The notes below the pieces were generated by a model that had not been told where the DNA came from, did no database searches, and worked only from the letters and a program-made list of their open reading frames with translations. This document shows, one piece after another, positions 1 through 9,766 of a stretch of 64,000 bases of DNA. A program made the translations under genes and the position numbers. How positions within the stretch are numbered: position 1 is the stretch's first letter; each line of letters opens with the position of its first letter. Where the stretch lies: positions 238,750,609 to 238,814,608 of the forward strand of contig CP136061.1 of NCBI GenBank assembly GCA_032622095.1. The letters are read 5' to 3'. Source of the DNA: Siphonodentalium dalli. Taxonomy: Eukaryota > Mollusca > Scaphopoda > Gadilida > Siphonodentaliidae.

Positions 1-696
1 GATCAGCAGGGAGATGGCAATTCGGAGAGAGTTAACAGCGACCCCATCTATCAACTCCCAACCCGCTAATCCCTTAATGCATAAGTGGTTCGATATTCCT
101 TGCCCAAGGGAAACCCAGCTAGTTGTGTGAAATGAGATAGCTAGGATAGTCGCAGTTGGTATATTTAATTACACACAGTGAGTGTTATTTAGAAGGGCAC
201 ACATAGTGATCAAAGTAGAAACGGTGCTCACAATTCCTTAACTTTGGTCATTTAGTAATCAAAGGGTTAATGAATGTGAATCATATAATTAGGGTCCATA
301 TAATTATGAAAAATTGGTTAGGATCTAATTTTTTTTAGATGTTTAGATACATGTAGTTCCATGCTAATCCAGTTAACCCATGATTCCCATTGGTCATTGG
401 TTCATTTGTAGAAGTGTTTAGCTTTAAGTTCAACAAACAGTGTTTAATTTTAACAAATTGGAAGAAAAAAATATGACTGCCATCTAGAGGTCACTATGAA
501 GATATAATATGATTTTATGACGATCGGATGAAGAATGTGGCCAAAGGAAATTGTTGCCTGGATGACAGATGTAAACCCATGGCAATAGCTCAAACTTAAA
601 TCAAAACTCGCTGAGCTCTTGTAAAAAAAATAATTGAAAAACAAGGCAAATATAATATTTTTGAGTCGGCAGCAAAATAATGAGTCATACTTCTCA
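1..696. other. AT-rich stretch, no gene seen
   Basis: Nothing recognisable is present on either strand apart from AT-rich DNA with scattered homopolymer runs. Frames are short and have no splice-site context. I see no repeat match elsewhere in the window. Confidence 0.5.
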
Positions 697-805
697 GTGA
701 GAGCTTTCCGATGAATGGCAATTAGCCATATTTCCGACTTAATCCAGAAATATTACCCATAATTTTGATGTGGTTAAGGAGTTGATTATTTAGGGCATTA
801 CTGTA
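697..805 (-). mobile_element. Mar-B1, half copy of Tc1/mariner-like MITE
   Basis: Only one arm survives. It runs from the central GAGAGCTTTCCGATGAATGG through ATTACCCATAATT and GGTTAAGGAGTTGATTATTTAGG to the terminus GCATTACTG followed by TA. The full-length family is a near-palindrome of about 215 bp with TA target duplications and CAGT-type ends, which are typical of Tc1/mariner. The other arm has been lost. Confidence 0.75.
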
Positions 806-953
806 TCAATAACCATGACAGGCCTGTTATTTCAAGGCTTGGTGAAACTTAAACCAGGGTTCAATTTTTTCAACTCTGTTCAGCTGCACTGCTGGCAATT
901 TACTTCAAGTTTCTCTAGACCCCCTCCGCTCGCTCTATGTCAGACATTCTATA

Positions 954-1355
954 TTAACCCTTTACCCAACAAACCGGCCAAAACCGGCCAAATAAAGCTT
1001 CAACAGCCTAAAATATCTTCGGTCTGTCTCAATAGAACCATACAAATATGGATATCATTGGAACCGGCTCCTTGACCGCATTGTGATAGTTACAGTTATG
1101 CCCTGTGCCAATGCATTCTCTTATATATGCGAGTCGACCATAGGTCGCCTCGCATATATAAGAGAATGCATTGGCCTAAAAAAAATCTTTTTTTTAACAC
1201 TTTTTACCATTTTTTCTTACATTCTTTAACAATTTTATAATTTTAAATGTGTTAAGCCAATGCATTCTCTTATATATGCGAGGCGACCTATGGTCGACTC
1301 GCATATATAAGAGAATGCATTGGCACAGGGCCCTTCTGTTTGGGTAAAGGGTTAA
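954..1355 (+). mobile_element. PalA1, full-length TTAA MITE
   Basis: The copy starts TTAACCCTTTACCCAACA and ends GGGTAAAGGGTTAA, with TTAA on both sides. Order inside: an AACCGGCC repeat pair; an asymmetric segment with CTTCGGTCTGTCTCAATAG; hairpin core 1 (about 1107-1175); an A/T-rich spacer; and hairpin core 2 (about 1257-1325), the exact reverse complement of core 1. The TTAA duplication with CCCTTT termini is the piggyBac pattern. No transposase is encoded, so the element must be mobilised in trans. The right terminus has one extra T (CTGTTTGGG). Confidence 0.9.
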
Positions 1356-1803
1356 CAGTGCACACAGAAAAATATATGGTATAATATGGCATGACGAATG
1401 TCATTAGATCAGAATCAGTGCACAAGTTTATGTTACTTTAATATTAAAGAGGTGAATGTTCAACCTGGGTGATTCTCTAGACTTTGTATAACACCAGCTA
1501 TGAAAGATTAAAGGCATCCGAATTCTCTCTCATACTTCCGTTGGGAGCCTCAGGAGTCCTTTGACTGAGTACAAACACTCATTAGCTTGATTTGGACAGC
1601 TTTGCCCAGTGGGGTACCCAGCAGGGTACATGCACATTACTGGCAGGAATGCCAGTTATCACCTCCTACTAATGAGGTATGCCCACAATGTACCAATCTT
1701 AAGGCCAATCTAAAAAACTCTCTGGATTCTCATCCCTTCCATGGACCCACTAAATTGGCCTAGTGACAAAGTGAGGATTCTGTATTTCTGGTTTAATACT
1801 TAT
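1356..1803. other. unique stretch, no gene seen
   Basis: No feature is recognised between PalA1 and the 22-bp tandem array. Short frames carry no domain or splice signal that I can support. Confidence 0.45.
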
Positions 1804-1935
1804 AGGTTATGGTATACTGGTATTTAGGTTATGGTATACTGGTATTTAGGTTATGGTATACTGGTATTTAGGTTATGGTATACTGGTATTTAGGTTATGG
1901 TATACTGGTATTTAGGTTATGGTATACTGGTATTT
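1804..1935. repeat. 22-bp tandem repeat, six units
   Basis: Six almost identical head-to-tail units of AGGTTATGGTATACTGGTAT plus TT. Units are virtually identical, so this is a young minisatellite. It lies just left of an E-family element and is not part of it. Confidence 0.95.
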
Positions 1936-1955
1936 GAGTTCATTCTGCTGAGCAC

Positions 1956-2195
1956 TTAACCCTTTCGGTACTAAATGGATTCTCCAGTTAAGACAATGTA
2001 CATTGGAATGGTCTATTATTCTTTTGGAGGGGTATTCAGGTAATAATAGCAGACGGCAGACATAAAAAACAGATACTATAAGACCAGAAGGATTCAAATT
2101 TCATTGGTGGGAATGTTAAGATAATAAGTTCAACTTATATCTGAAAATTTCGTTAGGACTACTCATTAATGAGTATTTAGTAAAGAAAAGGTTAA
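1956..2195 (+). mobile_element. E1, TTAA-flanked MITE
   Basis: The element opens TTAACCCTTTCGGTACTAAA and closes with ATTTAGTAAAGAAAAGGTTAA. Between them are the family landmarks TACATTGGAATGGTCTATTA, a GTATTCAGGTAATAATAGCAG block and ATTGGTGGGAATGTT. The length of about 240 bp is typical of this family here. TTAA on both sides and CCCTTT ends fit a piggyBac-type non-autonomous element. It has its own interior and lacks the PalA hairpin. Confidence 0.8.
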
Positions 2196-2726
2196 TAGCG
2201 GAAGAAGATGGTCACATATTATAATATATAATTGACTATGGTCAATCCAATCAGTGATGCCATTAGTGGACTGAAATCTGGTATTGCTCTATTGTGGGCA
2301 TGCAATATCCTGTGGTGGTAGTTAACTGTTAAAATAAACCACAATTGCAAGATTAATACGGGAGATTATTATTATATATTTACATACTAAGTGTGATTAT
2401 CACTAAATCCAGCATTCCGATTGGTCGGCGCCCACGTGGCTAGTTGCAATTATTTCTCGGTGAACGCGCAAGAGCTCATAACTGCAACCCCATAATTACA
2501 TCGACGCGTCATCGATTTCAGAAATAAGAATGCGTAATGTTTTGGGCGCATTTGGACTCGCGCAGGATTGACTTAATAAATCATCAGGTTTCAATATAAA
2601 GAGCCTGGTTGTTCCTGTTAACTTTTGCCAAGGGCGCTGTGGGATATTTTGGGCTGGTTTTGTCACGATACACTTTTCGATTTAAATACATTTACAAAAG
2701 TGGCTTTTTCGCTAAATGTATATAAA
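2196..2726. other. unique stretch with CpG-containing patch
   Basis: No gene is recognised. At about 2420-2580 the sequence has more CpG than its surroundings (GGCGCCCACGTGGC, GGTGAACGCGC, ATCGACGCGTCATCGAT). It could be a fragment of a regulatory region or an unrecognised repeat. Confidence 0.35.
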
Positions 2727-2889
2727 TATAAGGATTAACTGTCATGTGGACTGTTTTTATGGAGATGTAACCGTGAGGTAAGTGGTCATAACTTGTATGT
2801 AAAACCCTTCGGGTGTTACACAAGTTATGACCACTTACCTCACGGTTACATCTCCATAAAAACAGTCCACATGACAGTTAATCCTTATA
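2727..2889. repeat. perfect foldback, two ~70-bp arms
   Basis: The left arm at 2727-2796 (TATAAGGATTAACTGTCATG...) is matched base for base by its reverse complement at 2820-2889. They are separated by a 23-base loop containing CCCTTCGGG. It encodes nothing and matches no other repeat in the window. Perfect arms mean either a very young inverted duplication or active gene conversion. Confidence 0.95.
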
Positions 2890-3035
2890 TAAATTCATTG
2901 TCAGCCAATTAATTCCTCCACATGATTGTGCCATATTCAGCTGAATCGGGTCACCCCTCTGGATATCGCTCTCGTCAGGCACAAGGTAATATCGATATAG
3001 GACCATCTAACTAGTCTAATATCACGGGTCTGATA

Positions 3036-3435
3036 TTAACCCTTTACCCAACAAACCGGCCAAAACCGGCCAAATAAAGCTTCAACAGCCTAAAATATCT
3101 TCGGTCTGTCTCAATAGAACCATACAAATATGGATATCATTGGAACCGGCTCCTTGACCGCATTGTGATAGTTACAGTTATGCCCTGTGCCAATGCATTC
3201 TCTTATATATGCGAGTCGACCATAGGTCGCCTCGCATATATAAGAGAATGCATTGGCCTAAAAAAAATCTTTTTTTAACACTTTTTACCATTTTTTCTTA
3301 CATTCTTTAACAATTTTATAATTTTTAATGTGTTAAGCCAATGCATTCTCTTATATATGTGAGGCGACCTATGGTCGACTCGCATATATAAGAGAATGCA
3401 TTGGCACAGGGCCCTTCTGTTGGGTAAAGGGTTAA
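3036..3435 (+). mobile_element. PalA2, full-length TTAA MITE
   Basis: Complete copy in the same orientation as PalA1, with TTAA at 3036-3039 and 3432-3435. Both hairpin cores are intact; core 2 has one change (ATATGTGAGG for ATATGCGAGG). The 3' terminus is the canonical CTGTTGGGTAAAGGGTTAA. Confidence 0.92.
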
Positions 3436-3928
3436 TAGATACAGACCAGTTGTGACATCATGGAAACCCCAGGGAGATCACGCGATTATTATGTCACCTT
3501 CCATGTTCGCCTTGTTGTCATTTTCATCTGCTCTTATATTTTTAGCATGAAATTCCAAATATGTTCGGGAAATGGTAATATTTAATTATGAAGCTACCGT
3601 AACTAATCTGGCTATATGTAATAATAAGATCATAAAACGTTTAATAATCTCAAAATATCAACATATCACTTCATGCAAGCATCAACAGACTTTATTATAT
3701 GATCATAAGTTTCTTTCCCAATTCCTATGTTAAAACATAACGAAAACATCGAGATATATAATGATGTTCACCTCATTAATCAAACAAGAGGTTAATATCA
3801 GTTCTGAGTGACGTCAGGTACTTCAGGGGTTAACATAACTTATTATCAGACCTGAAAGTAGATAGCATTTTCTCAGTGACGTTCAACGTCACAACGTCTT
3901 GTCCAATCAAAGCGCATTTCATATAATA
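3436..3928. other. unique AT-rich stretch, no gene seen
   Basis: Nothing coding is recognised. A short exact palindrome, GTGACGTTCAACGTCAC (3876-3892), holds two inverted TGACGT motifs, but I cannot assign a function to it. Confidence 0.4.
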
Positions 3929-4076
3929 AAACAGTTATTGCATTGTTTCTTGGTTGACACGAGGAATTATCAGCCCTTGGAAGTCAATATTCACCTCGGC
4001 CTACGGCCTTGGTGAATATTGACTTCCTCGGGTTGACAATTCCTCGTGTCAACCTCGAAACAATGCGATAACTGTA
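3929..4076. repeat. 148-bp imperfect palindrome
   Basis: The left side, from ACAGTTATTGCATTGTTTC through GACACGAGGAATTATCA to GAAGTCAATATTCACC, is mirrored by GGTGAATATTGACTTCC, TTGACAATTCCTCGTGTC and GAAACAATGCGATAACTGT. The centre is GGCC-TAC-GGCC. No terminal duplication is evident and no coding content is seen. Confidence 0.85.
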
Positions 4077-4200
4077 TAATGTCTCTGTATCTGTCACGGG
4101 GAAACTTCTCTGAAAATTATCATCCAACATTTGTATGACCCACATGTGTTAGTAAAGAGGGGATACCCACTTAAACTTGAGTCCACGACAAGAGGTACAT

Positions 4201-4311
4201 TGCTTGTTGCCATTCATCGGAAAGCTCTCAGCCATATTTCCGACTAAATCCTGAAAAATTACCCATAATTCTGCTGTGGTTATGGAGTCGATTAATTAGG
4301 GCATTACTGTA
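4201..4311 (-). mobile_element. Mar-B2, truncated copy
   Basis: The copy begins within the centre (GCTTGTTGCCATTCATCGG) and has one arm to GGGCATTACTG plus TA. The opposite arm is absent. Confidence 0.75.
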
Positions 4312-4424
4312 CCATGTCTAACCTGCCGGAAGCTGACATAACCTAATGACGGTCAGAGCATGTATTAGGCAGAATCAGTCAGACAGTTGAAATAAAATGA
4401 CGAAGAAAGCCCCTTGTCCTTCCG

Positions 4425-4557
4425 TACAGTAATGCTCTAAGTAATCGACTTCTAAGTAATCGATGAATGGCAACAAGCCATATTTCCGACTAAATCCTGA
4501 AAAGTTACCCATTATTCTGCTGTGGTTAAGAAGTCGATTACTTAGAGCATTACTGTA
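4425..4557. mobile_element. Mar-B3, internally deleted copy
   Basis: Both ends are present: TACAGTAATGCTCTAAGTAA on the left and TTACTTAGAGCATTACTGTA on the right. The left arm jumps from ATCGACTTC straight to CTAAGTAATCGATGAATGG, so about 80 bp of that arm is lost. TA flanks both ends. Confidence 0.82.
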
Positions 4558-4702
4558 TATTGGGTATCGAATTTTACTGTATTTATTGAACATAGCTGAA
4601 TTAAAGGTGCACACCATTTATTTTAGTTCTAAATGTTATTAGTGATGTACCATCCATAACAGCAACATAAAAGTTAGTTTCGTGCAATTATGAGAGATGT
4701 AC

Positions 4703-5097
4703 TTAACCCTTTACCCAACAGAAGGGCCCTGTGCCAATGCATTATCTTATATATGCGAGTCGACCATAGGTCGCCTCGCATATATAAGAGAATGCATTGG
4801 CTTAACACATTAAAAATTATAAAATTGTTAAAGAATGTAAGAAAAAATTGTAAAAAGTGTTAAGTGTTTTTTTAGGCCAATGCATTCTCTTATATATGCG
4901 AGGCGACCTATGGTCGACTCGCATATATAAGAGAATGCATTGGCACATGGCATAACTGTAACTATCACAACGTGGTCAAGGAGCCGGTTCCAATGATATC
5001 CATATTTGTATGGTTCTATTGAGACAGACCGAAGATATTTTAGGCTGTTGAAGCTTTATTTGGCCGGTTTTGGCCGTTTTGTTGGGTAAAGGGTTAA
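4703..5097 (-). mobile_element. PalA3, full-length TTAA MITE, inverted
   Basis: The copy reads from the GAAGGGCCC end. TTAA is at 4703-4706 and 5094-5097. The AACCGGCC repeat terminus is at the right, with one G lost (TTTTGGCCGTTTTG). Both cores are present; core 1 has ATTATCTTA for ATTCTCTTA. Confidence 0.9.
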
Positions 5098-5247
5098 TAT
5101 GTATGATATATAAAACATGTAACAATTTTGGGGTTTCATACGAGTTAAAAATGAACGACGCTCTTTATATTTAGTACATTAGTTATCTGTACGCTCTTTA
5201 TATTTAGTACATTAGTTATGTGCACCTCTACAGTAAGATTCCTTATG

Positions 5248-5480
5248 TACAGTAATGCCCTAAGTAATCGACTCCTTAACAGTGTATACAGTAATGTCCT
5301 AAATAATCGACTCCATAACCACAGCAGAATTATGGGTAACTTTTCAGGATTTAGTCAGAAATATGGCTTGTTGCCATTCATCGGAAAGCTCTCCCCGAGC
5401 TCTCCCCGAGCCATATTTCCGACTAAGTTACCCATAATTCTGCTGTGGTTAAGGAGTCAATTACTTAGGGCATTACTGTA
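5248..5480. mobile_element. Mar-B4, rearranged copy with duplicated left end
   Basis: The left terminus TACAGTAATGCCCTAAGTAA occurs, then after about 40 bp a second left terminus TACAGTAATGTCCTAAATAA continues into the full arm. The right end is GGGCATTACTGTA. The centre has a local CGAGCTCTCCC duplication. This looks like one copy inserted into, or recombined with, another. Confidence 0.8.
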
Positions 5481-5901
5481 TTATATATAGGCTTTCTCAC
5501 ACTCTCACAAAAAGTTTTTATTGTTTGTGTGGTTTTAGAGTTGTCGTTGTTAAAGTGACACTGATAAGTGAAACAATACCAACATGTAACATAGTGTCAA
5601 TTTAGTGAGATAGCTATATTCTAAATCCACCAAGCAACATTCATGTTGTTCACATACGTGTCTTAGTATACAGTGAGATATGTCACATACTATCTTTTAG
5701 ACTGTATTATATGTGACTGCTACTTGTGCGAAGCAATTCATGAAACTATGAGGAGCTTATATTGACAGATAATGCCATTATAACAGCATTGTACTGATTT
5801 TTCTGTCACAGATATAAAATGTTGTATTCTATCGATATTTGAAGTGTGACATTGATGTTCTCCAATCTAGACCTTTCCAATAACTGGCAAATCACTTGGA
5901 T
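5481..5901. other. unique AT-rich stretch, no gene seen
   Basis: No gene or repeat is recognised between Mar-B4 and element K1. Confidence 0.45.
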
Positions 5902-6268
5902 TTAAAGACATATTATGGACTTGTTCAGATGCGTAGAACTAACAAATTAGTACCCAGGCACTATGCCAACTGTGGGAATGTAGCATTATGCTAACATCGC
6001 TGAAAAACTCAAAGAAATCGACCATACCACTCCATAGAAATCATCGTCTGAACTATGCTTAATTGTAAATATTTACATCTCGATTCGGGACGCAAAAATT
6101 GTAGGTAAACTAACGCAAATGATTTTGCCATCGAGAGTCATTGCATTTAATTAATATAGGAATGACGATGTGTAAATTTTGATTATATTCGTAAAAATAA
6201 CTACTATAAGCAAGATCATTCTCCATTTCTATTTGATCATCCAACCAGAGTGTTTCATATCACTTTAA
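5902..6268 (-). mobile_element. K1, TTAA-bounded element
   Basis: TTAAAGACATATTATGGACT opens the segment and CATATCACTTTAA closes it. The same sequence in reverse complement, about 75-80% similar by eye, lies at 28755-29129, also bounded by TTAA. Shared landmarks include CAGGCACTATGCCAACTG, TAAATATTTAC and AGAAATGGAGAATGATCTTG (reverse strand). Its right end (reverse TTAAAGTGATATGAAACACT) is nearly the same as the monomer start of the 10757-13371 satellite. No protein is encoded. Confidence 0.7.
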
Positions 6269-6392
6269 TAAAATTGAGTAGATTTTGAGAACATGATGTG
6301 ATAAAAAGGAGGATATTTCTATAACTGGTCATAATTATCTGTGTTGGAAAGAATAAAAAACTAAACAAAATTTAATTCACCTATCCACCCCA

Positions 6393-6818
6393 AGTTTAGT
6401 GTGCCTGTCATTTGCAGAATGAGGTCTCCACAGGATGAATTTAGCGGGCTAGCATCACCAAACTCACCCTCTCGTGACCTTATTCTGCGTGACCTCATCT
6501 GCTACATGGGAGACATACATGTAGACTCAGATTGAAGTTCCCAGATGGTGAATATTGTGATGTACACCCATTGGGACCTCGATTATGCAATGTGTCATAT
6601 CTGCCAATTGGGGATATAGAGAAACTAAACTAAAAAAGAAATAGAATCTATGTGAAGAAGTTTCTATAGAAAATTTATAATAAGGAAACTTTCCAAAGAA
6701 GATGAGGCCTATTAAAGCAGAATGACGTCCCCAGAGGTTGAATTTAGTGATAGTATCACTAAATTCACCCTCTGGGGACCTCATTCTGTGAATGACAGGC
6801 ACAATAAACTCAGGCTTG
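6393..6818. mobile_element. hAT-H1, non-autonomous hAT-like element
   Basis: It contains two inner palindromic modules, GAGGTCTCCACAGGATGAAT at the left and TTCACCCTCTGGGGACCTC at the right, linked by the AGAAACTAAACTAAAAAAGA segment typical of the family. The right end is GACAGGCACAATAAACTCAGGCTTG. Exact 15-bp direct repeats (CACCTATCCACCCCA at 6378-6392 and 6819-6833) flank it. The first 8 bp could be a normal hAT duplication if the left terminus has been replaced. Confidence 0.8.
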
Positions 6819-6833
6819 CACCTATCCACCCCA

Positions 6834-7149
6834 ATATATTTTTTTTTAGGAGAATCTAATATTTTCTTTATTGTGGCCTAACATTGAAAACCACCAAAGA
6901 TTCTCTTAGATTTTATCAACAGCCTTGACTTTGTTTTATGACCCACAGGTATTTATGGAAGTTACCTGCGTCACAGAAAACGTGATGTGCTATAACTCGA
7001 CTATTCATCACGGTTAGGCTTATTTAATTGTGAAACAAGGTCGCTGAATTTCTCAATGGGGCCGAGTTTTATATATCTGACAGAACACACTATGAGAAGA
7101 AAAAAAGGTTTCTGCAAGCAGCATCTTACATATTAGACTAATGAACGGA
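6834..7149. other. unique stretch, no gene seen
   Basis: Nothing recognised; AT-rich with a short run of T at its start. Confidence 0.4.
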
Positions 7150-8320
7150 AGTCTGCAGGGAACAGCATGTGCCTTTTAATCTAATTGGCTGACATGAATT
7201 GAGTTACAGGAGATACAGATGATCTTTCATCAGGTGTATAAGAACCCTGTTTCCGTGTCCCTGTCCCTGTATTCTCCCATGAATCTTGATACTGCATTCT
7301 GATTGGATTATGTTCTCATATTCATTTCCTGCCCATTGACCCTTTCATGACGGGAGCTTCCTGATTTTTTGCAAAAACCCTGTGCCAATGCATTCTCTTA
7401 TTTATATATGCGAGGCGACCATAGGTTGCCTCTCATATATAAGAGAAATCATTGGCCTAACCATTTTTATGTTATTTTTTTATAATTGTTAAAAATGTAA
7501 GAAAAAATGATGCAAAATTGGTAAAGAATGTAAGAAATAATTTTTTTTTTTTTTTAAATTGGTATTAAAGAATGTAAAAAAAAAAAAATTGATAATCAAT
7601 CTATCAATCTTTGAAAGAAGGAACACTGTGAACAGACACGATGGGTGTATCGATCTCTATAATAGGTACAGCTGCTGTCTCCAAAAAACAGGCATGCTCT
7701 AAGGTTGGGTGTACTACAGCTACTGCATGGCTATACATCCAAACATTGGGATGCATTCGTCACAAGACTTTGAAGTACCGGTGTTATGGGGAAAATTCTT
7801 ATAAAACATCTATTTATAATTGAGTTGCAGAATCCATTCAATAATATGCATGTATCGATCGTAATTCTTTCTGATGCGATTGGCTTATTCCCACATTTTA
7901 ATATATTTTGTCGACTACATGTACATGTAAATCTTGCTTAGACTAGTGTCCAACTAAAGCTAAAAAATAAATTCACTTGTGTGACTACATGTATATATAA
8001 GCTTAGACATGTAATGCTATTCTATAGAAATGAGAAATGGAATATCATGATACCAGGCCACTATTCGTCACAAAAATGTCACCAAACCATCTATCATATG
8101 GTAGCATGCAGAGGTGTATCGTACAGACCTATTAAATAGATCTTTGATATGACTTATGAGAACCTTCTTTTGGGCTCCATATGGATTTCCAACTAAACTA
8201 CATTTATCCCCCACCCCTCCTCTAGTCTAGATCAAACTATGGATTTTAATGGTAACCCCCACCCCACCATAGACCACAAATCTACTAGATCCTACAAAAT
8301 TCATATAGATCTTTTATTCC
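7150..8320. repeat. local duplication, copy 1
   Basis: Segments at about 7150-7345 (GGAACAGCATGTGCC, ATTGGCTGACAT, TTCATCAGGTGTA, TTCATTTCCTGCCC) and about 8170-8320 (GGATTTCCAACTAAACTACA, TAGTCTAGAT) reappear in order at about 8336-8750 and 8860-8990. The copies are clearly diverged. Copy 1 additionally holds the PalC9 fragment. Confidence 0.7.
7336..7600 (-). mobile_element. PalC9, truncated PalC element
   Basis: The copy begins TTGACCCTTTCATGACGGGA, with TTGA in place of TTAA. It continues through a CTTCCTGATTTTTTGCAAAA segment to CCCTGTGCCAATGCATTCTC and a degraded hairpin core (7387-7458). The remainder is T/A-rich spacer with expanded homopolymers and no second core or right terminus. 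Confidence 0.7.
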
Positions 8321-8335
8321 AGTAATGTTCTATGC

Positions 8336-8990
8336 TGGAGACAGCATGTGCATACCAGTATTAACAGTGTTTAGGGTAATTGGCTGAAATAGAATGATTT
8401 TATACTGGGGATTATAGAGGTCTCTCATCTGGTGTACAGTAATGCTCTAAGTAATCGACTTCTTAACCACAGCATAATTATGGGTAACTTTTCAGGATTT
8501 AGTCGGAAATATGGCTTGTTGCCATTCATCGGAAAGCTCTCCCCGAGAGCTTTCCGATGAATGGCAACAAGCCATATTTCCGACTAAATCCTGAAAAGTT
8601 ACCCATAATTCTGCTGTGGTTAAGAAGTTGATTACTTAGAGCATTACTGTATATGAGGCCCCAGTTTTTGTGTCTGCCTTTTGTACTCACGGCTGATATT
8701 ATACTTTGACTGGATTATTTTCTTATTCATTTCCTGTCTATTTAGACTTACTGCTCACAGTCTTTGAATTTACTTTTGTTCTTCCCTAAGACTATGTTAG
8801 CTGCTTTTCAGTTCTGGGGGACATGGGTAGAGAGCATTTATTTGGGTCAAGCTAGGATTTCCAACTAAACTACAACCCTACCCCGCCCGATAGTCTAGAT
8901 AGAACCTATTGAACATTTCTGCATTTTCCATTCCGCAATTCCCACCCTCCTCCTTTCCACACCCCTCCCGATCAGAATTTTAGAACTGGT
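8336..8990. repeat. local duplication, copy 2
   Basis: This is the paralogue of 7150-8320. It is interrupted by Mar-B5, whose TA target corresponds to the uninterrupted GGTGTATAAGAACC of copy 1. Without the insertion it is much shorter than copy 1 between the two matched blocks. Confidence 0.7.
8435..8651. mobile_element. Mar-B5, full-length Tc1/mariner-like MITE
   Basis: This is the best reference copy. TACAGTAATGCTCTAAGTAA at the left is mirrored by TTACTTAGAGCATTACTGTA at the right. The two arms pair almost perfectly, meeting at GAAAGCTCTCCCCGAGAGCTTTC. The element is about 213 bp between TA duplications. CAGT termini and a TA target fit Tc1/mariner. No coding capacity. Confidence 0.92.
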
Positions 8991-9290
8991 ATTCCATTTT
9001 ATCTCAGAACAATTCAGCTGATTAAAATCAGTCCAGGACTGGTGTTGTAGTTGAGTCTTAGAGACTTAGACACAAATCATTATTATCCTGTATCTTTGAT
9101 AGGAGATTTAGGCTAGGCTGAGTACCTAACCCCCCTGAGGCACATCTTTATTATAGTGTGGTTTACTACCATTTGGGCTGATTCGCTATCTTGCCCCCTG
9201 AGGCCACATCTTTATTACAGCCTTGGACTGACTAGGGAGGAAAAAAGTATTTGCTGGAAGGAAAACATTATTTATCACCAAGCATCAGCA

Positions 9291-9617
9291 CAGTGAGCTA
9301 GCATCACCAAATTGATCTTCTGGAGACCTCATTCTGATGGGATGTATCATTCTAAAATTAACATTAATTTTAGTTACTTTTCCACTTCTGTTCAGTTTCT
9401 ATATCTCCTAATTTGCAGAAGATAAATTGCATTATGGAGGTGACTTAAATGGGTGAACATCTCAATCTGATCCTAGGTTTACTATAGCAGTTGAGGCCTA
9501 TAATGCAGAACGATGTACCCAGAGGGTGAATTTAGTGATGCTAGCCCACGTAGCATTACTAAAATCACACTCTGGGGGCTCATTCTGCAAATATCAGACA
9601 CACTATTTCCAGACTTG
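9291..9617. mobile_element. hAT-H2, partial copy
   Basis: The copy starts in the first module (GCTAGCATCACCAAATTGAT). It passes through the AGTTACTTTTCCACTTCTGT and TTTGCAGAAGATAAATTGCA landmarks and the second palindrome (CCAGAGGGTGAATTTAGTGA). It ends at CAGACACACTATTTCCAGAC. The left terminus is missing. Confidence 0.7.
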
Positions 9618-9766
9618 AATATGGGGAAAAAGGTTAAGGGTTCGTAAACCAGTATAGCAGCTCTGAAATTTGTATTTTTCTTCTACAGCATTGCTTTAGA
9701 ATTGCACAAAATTTTATATTCTCTTCTACAGCTTTGCCTATTGCTGTTGTGATTGCCTCAAGGAAC

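Noticed and set aside
1-11. GATC at the very start as a cloning junction
   Set aside because: A 4-bp match is expected by chance and no vector sequence is seen.
4375-4617. Frames containing NALSNRLLNHSRIMGNFSGFSRKYGLLPFI
   Set aside because: Translation of Mar-B arms; repeated in every copy with random starts and ends.
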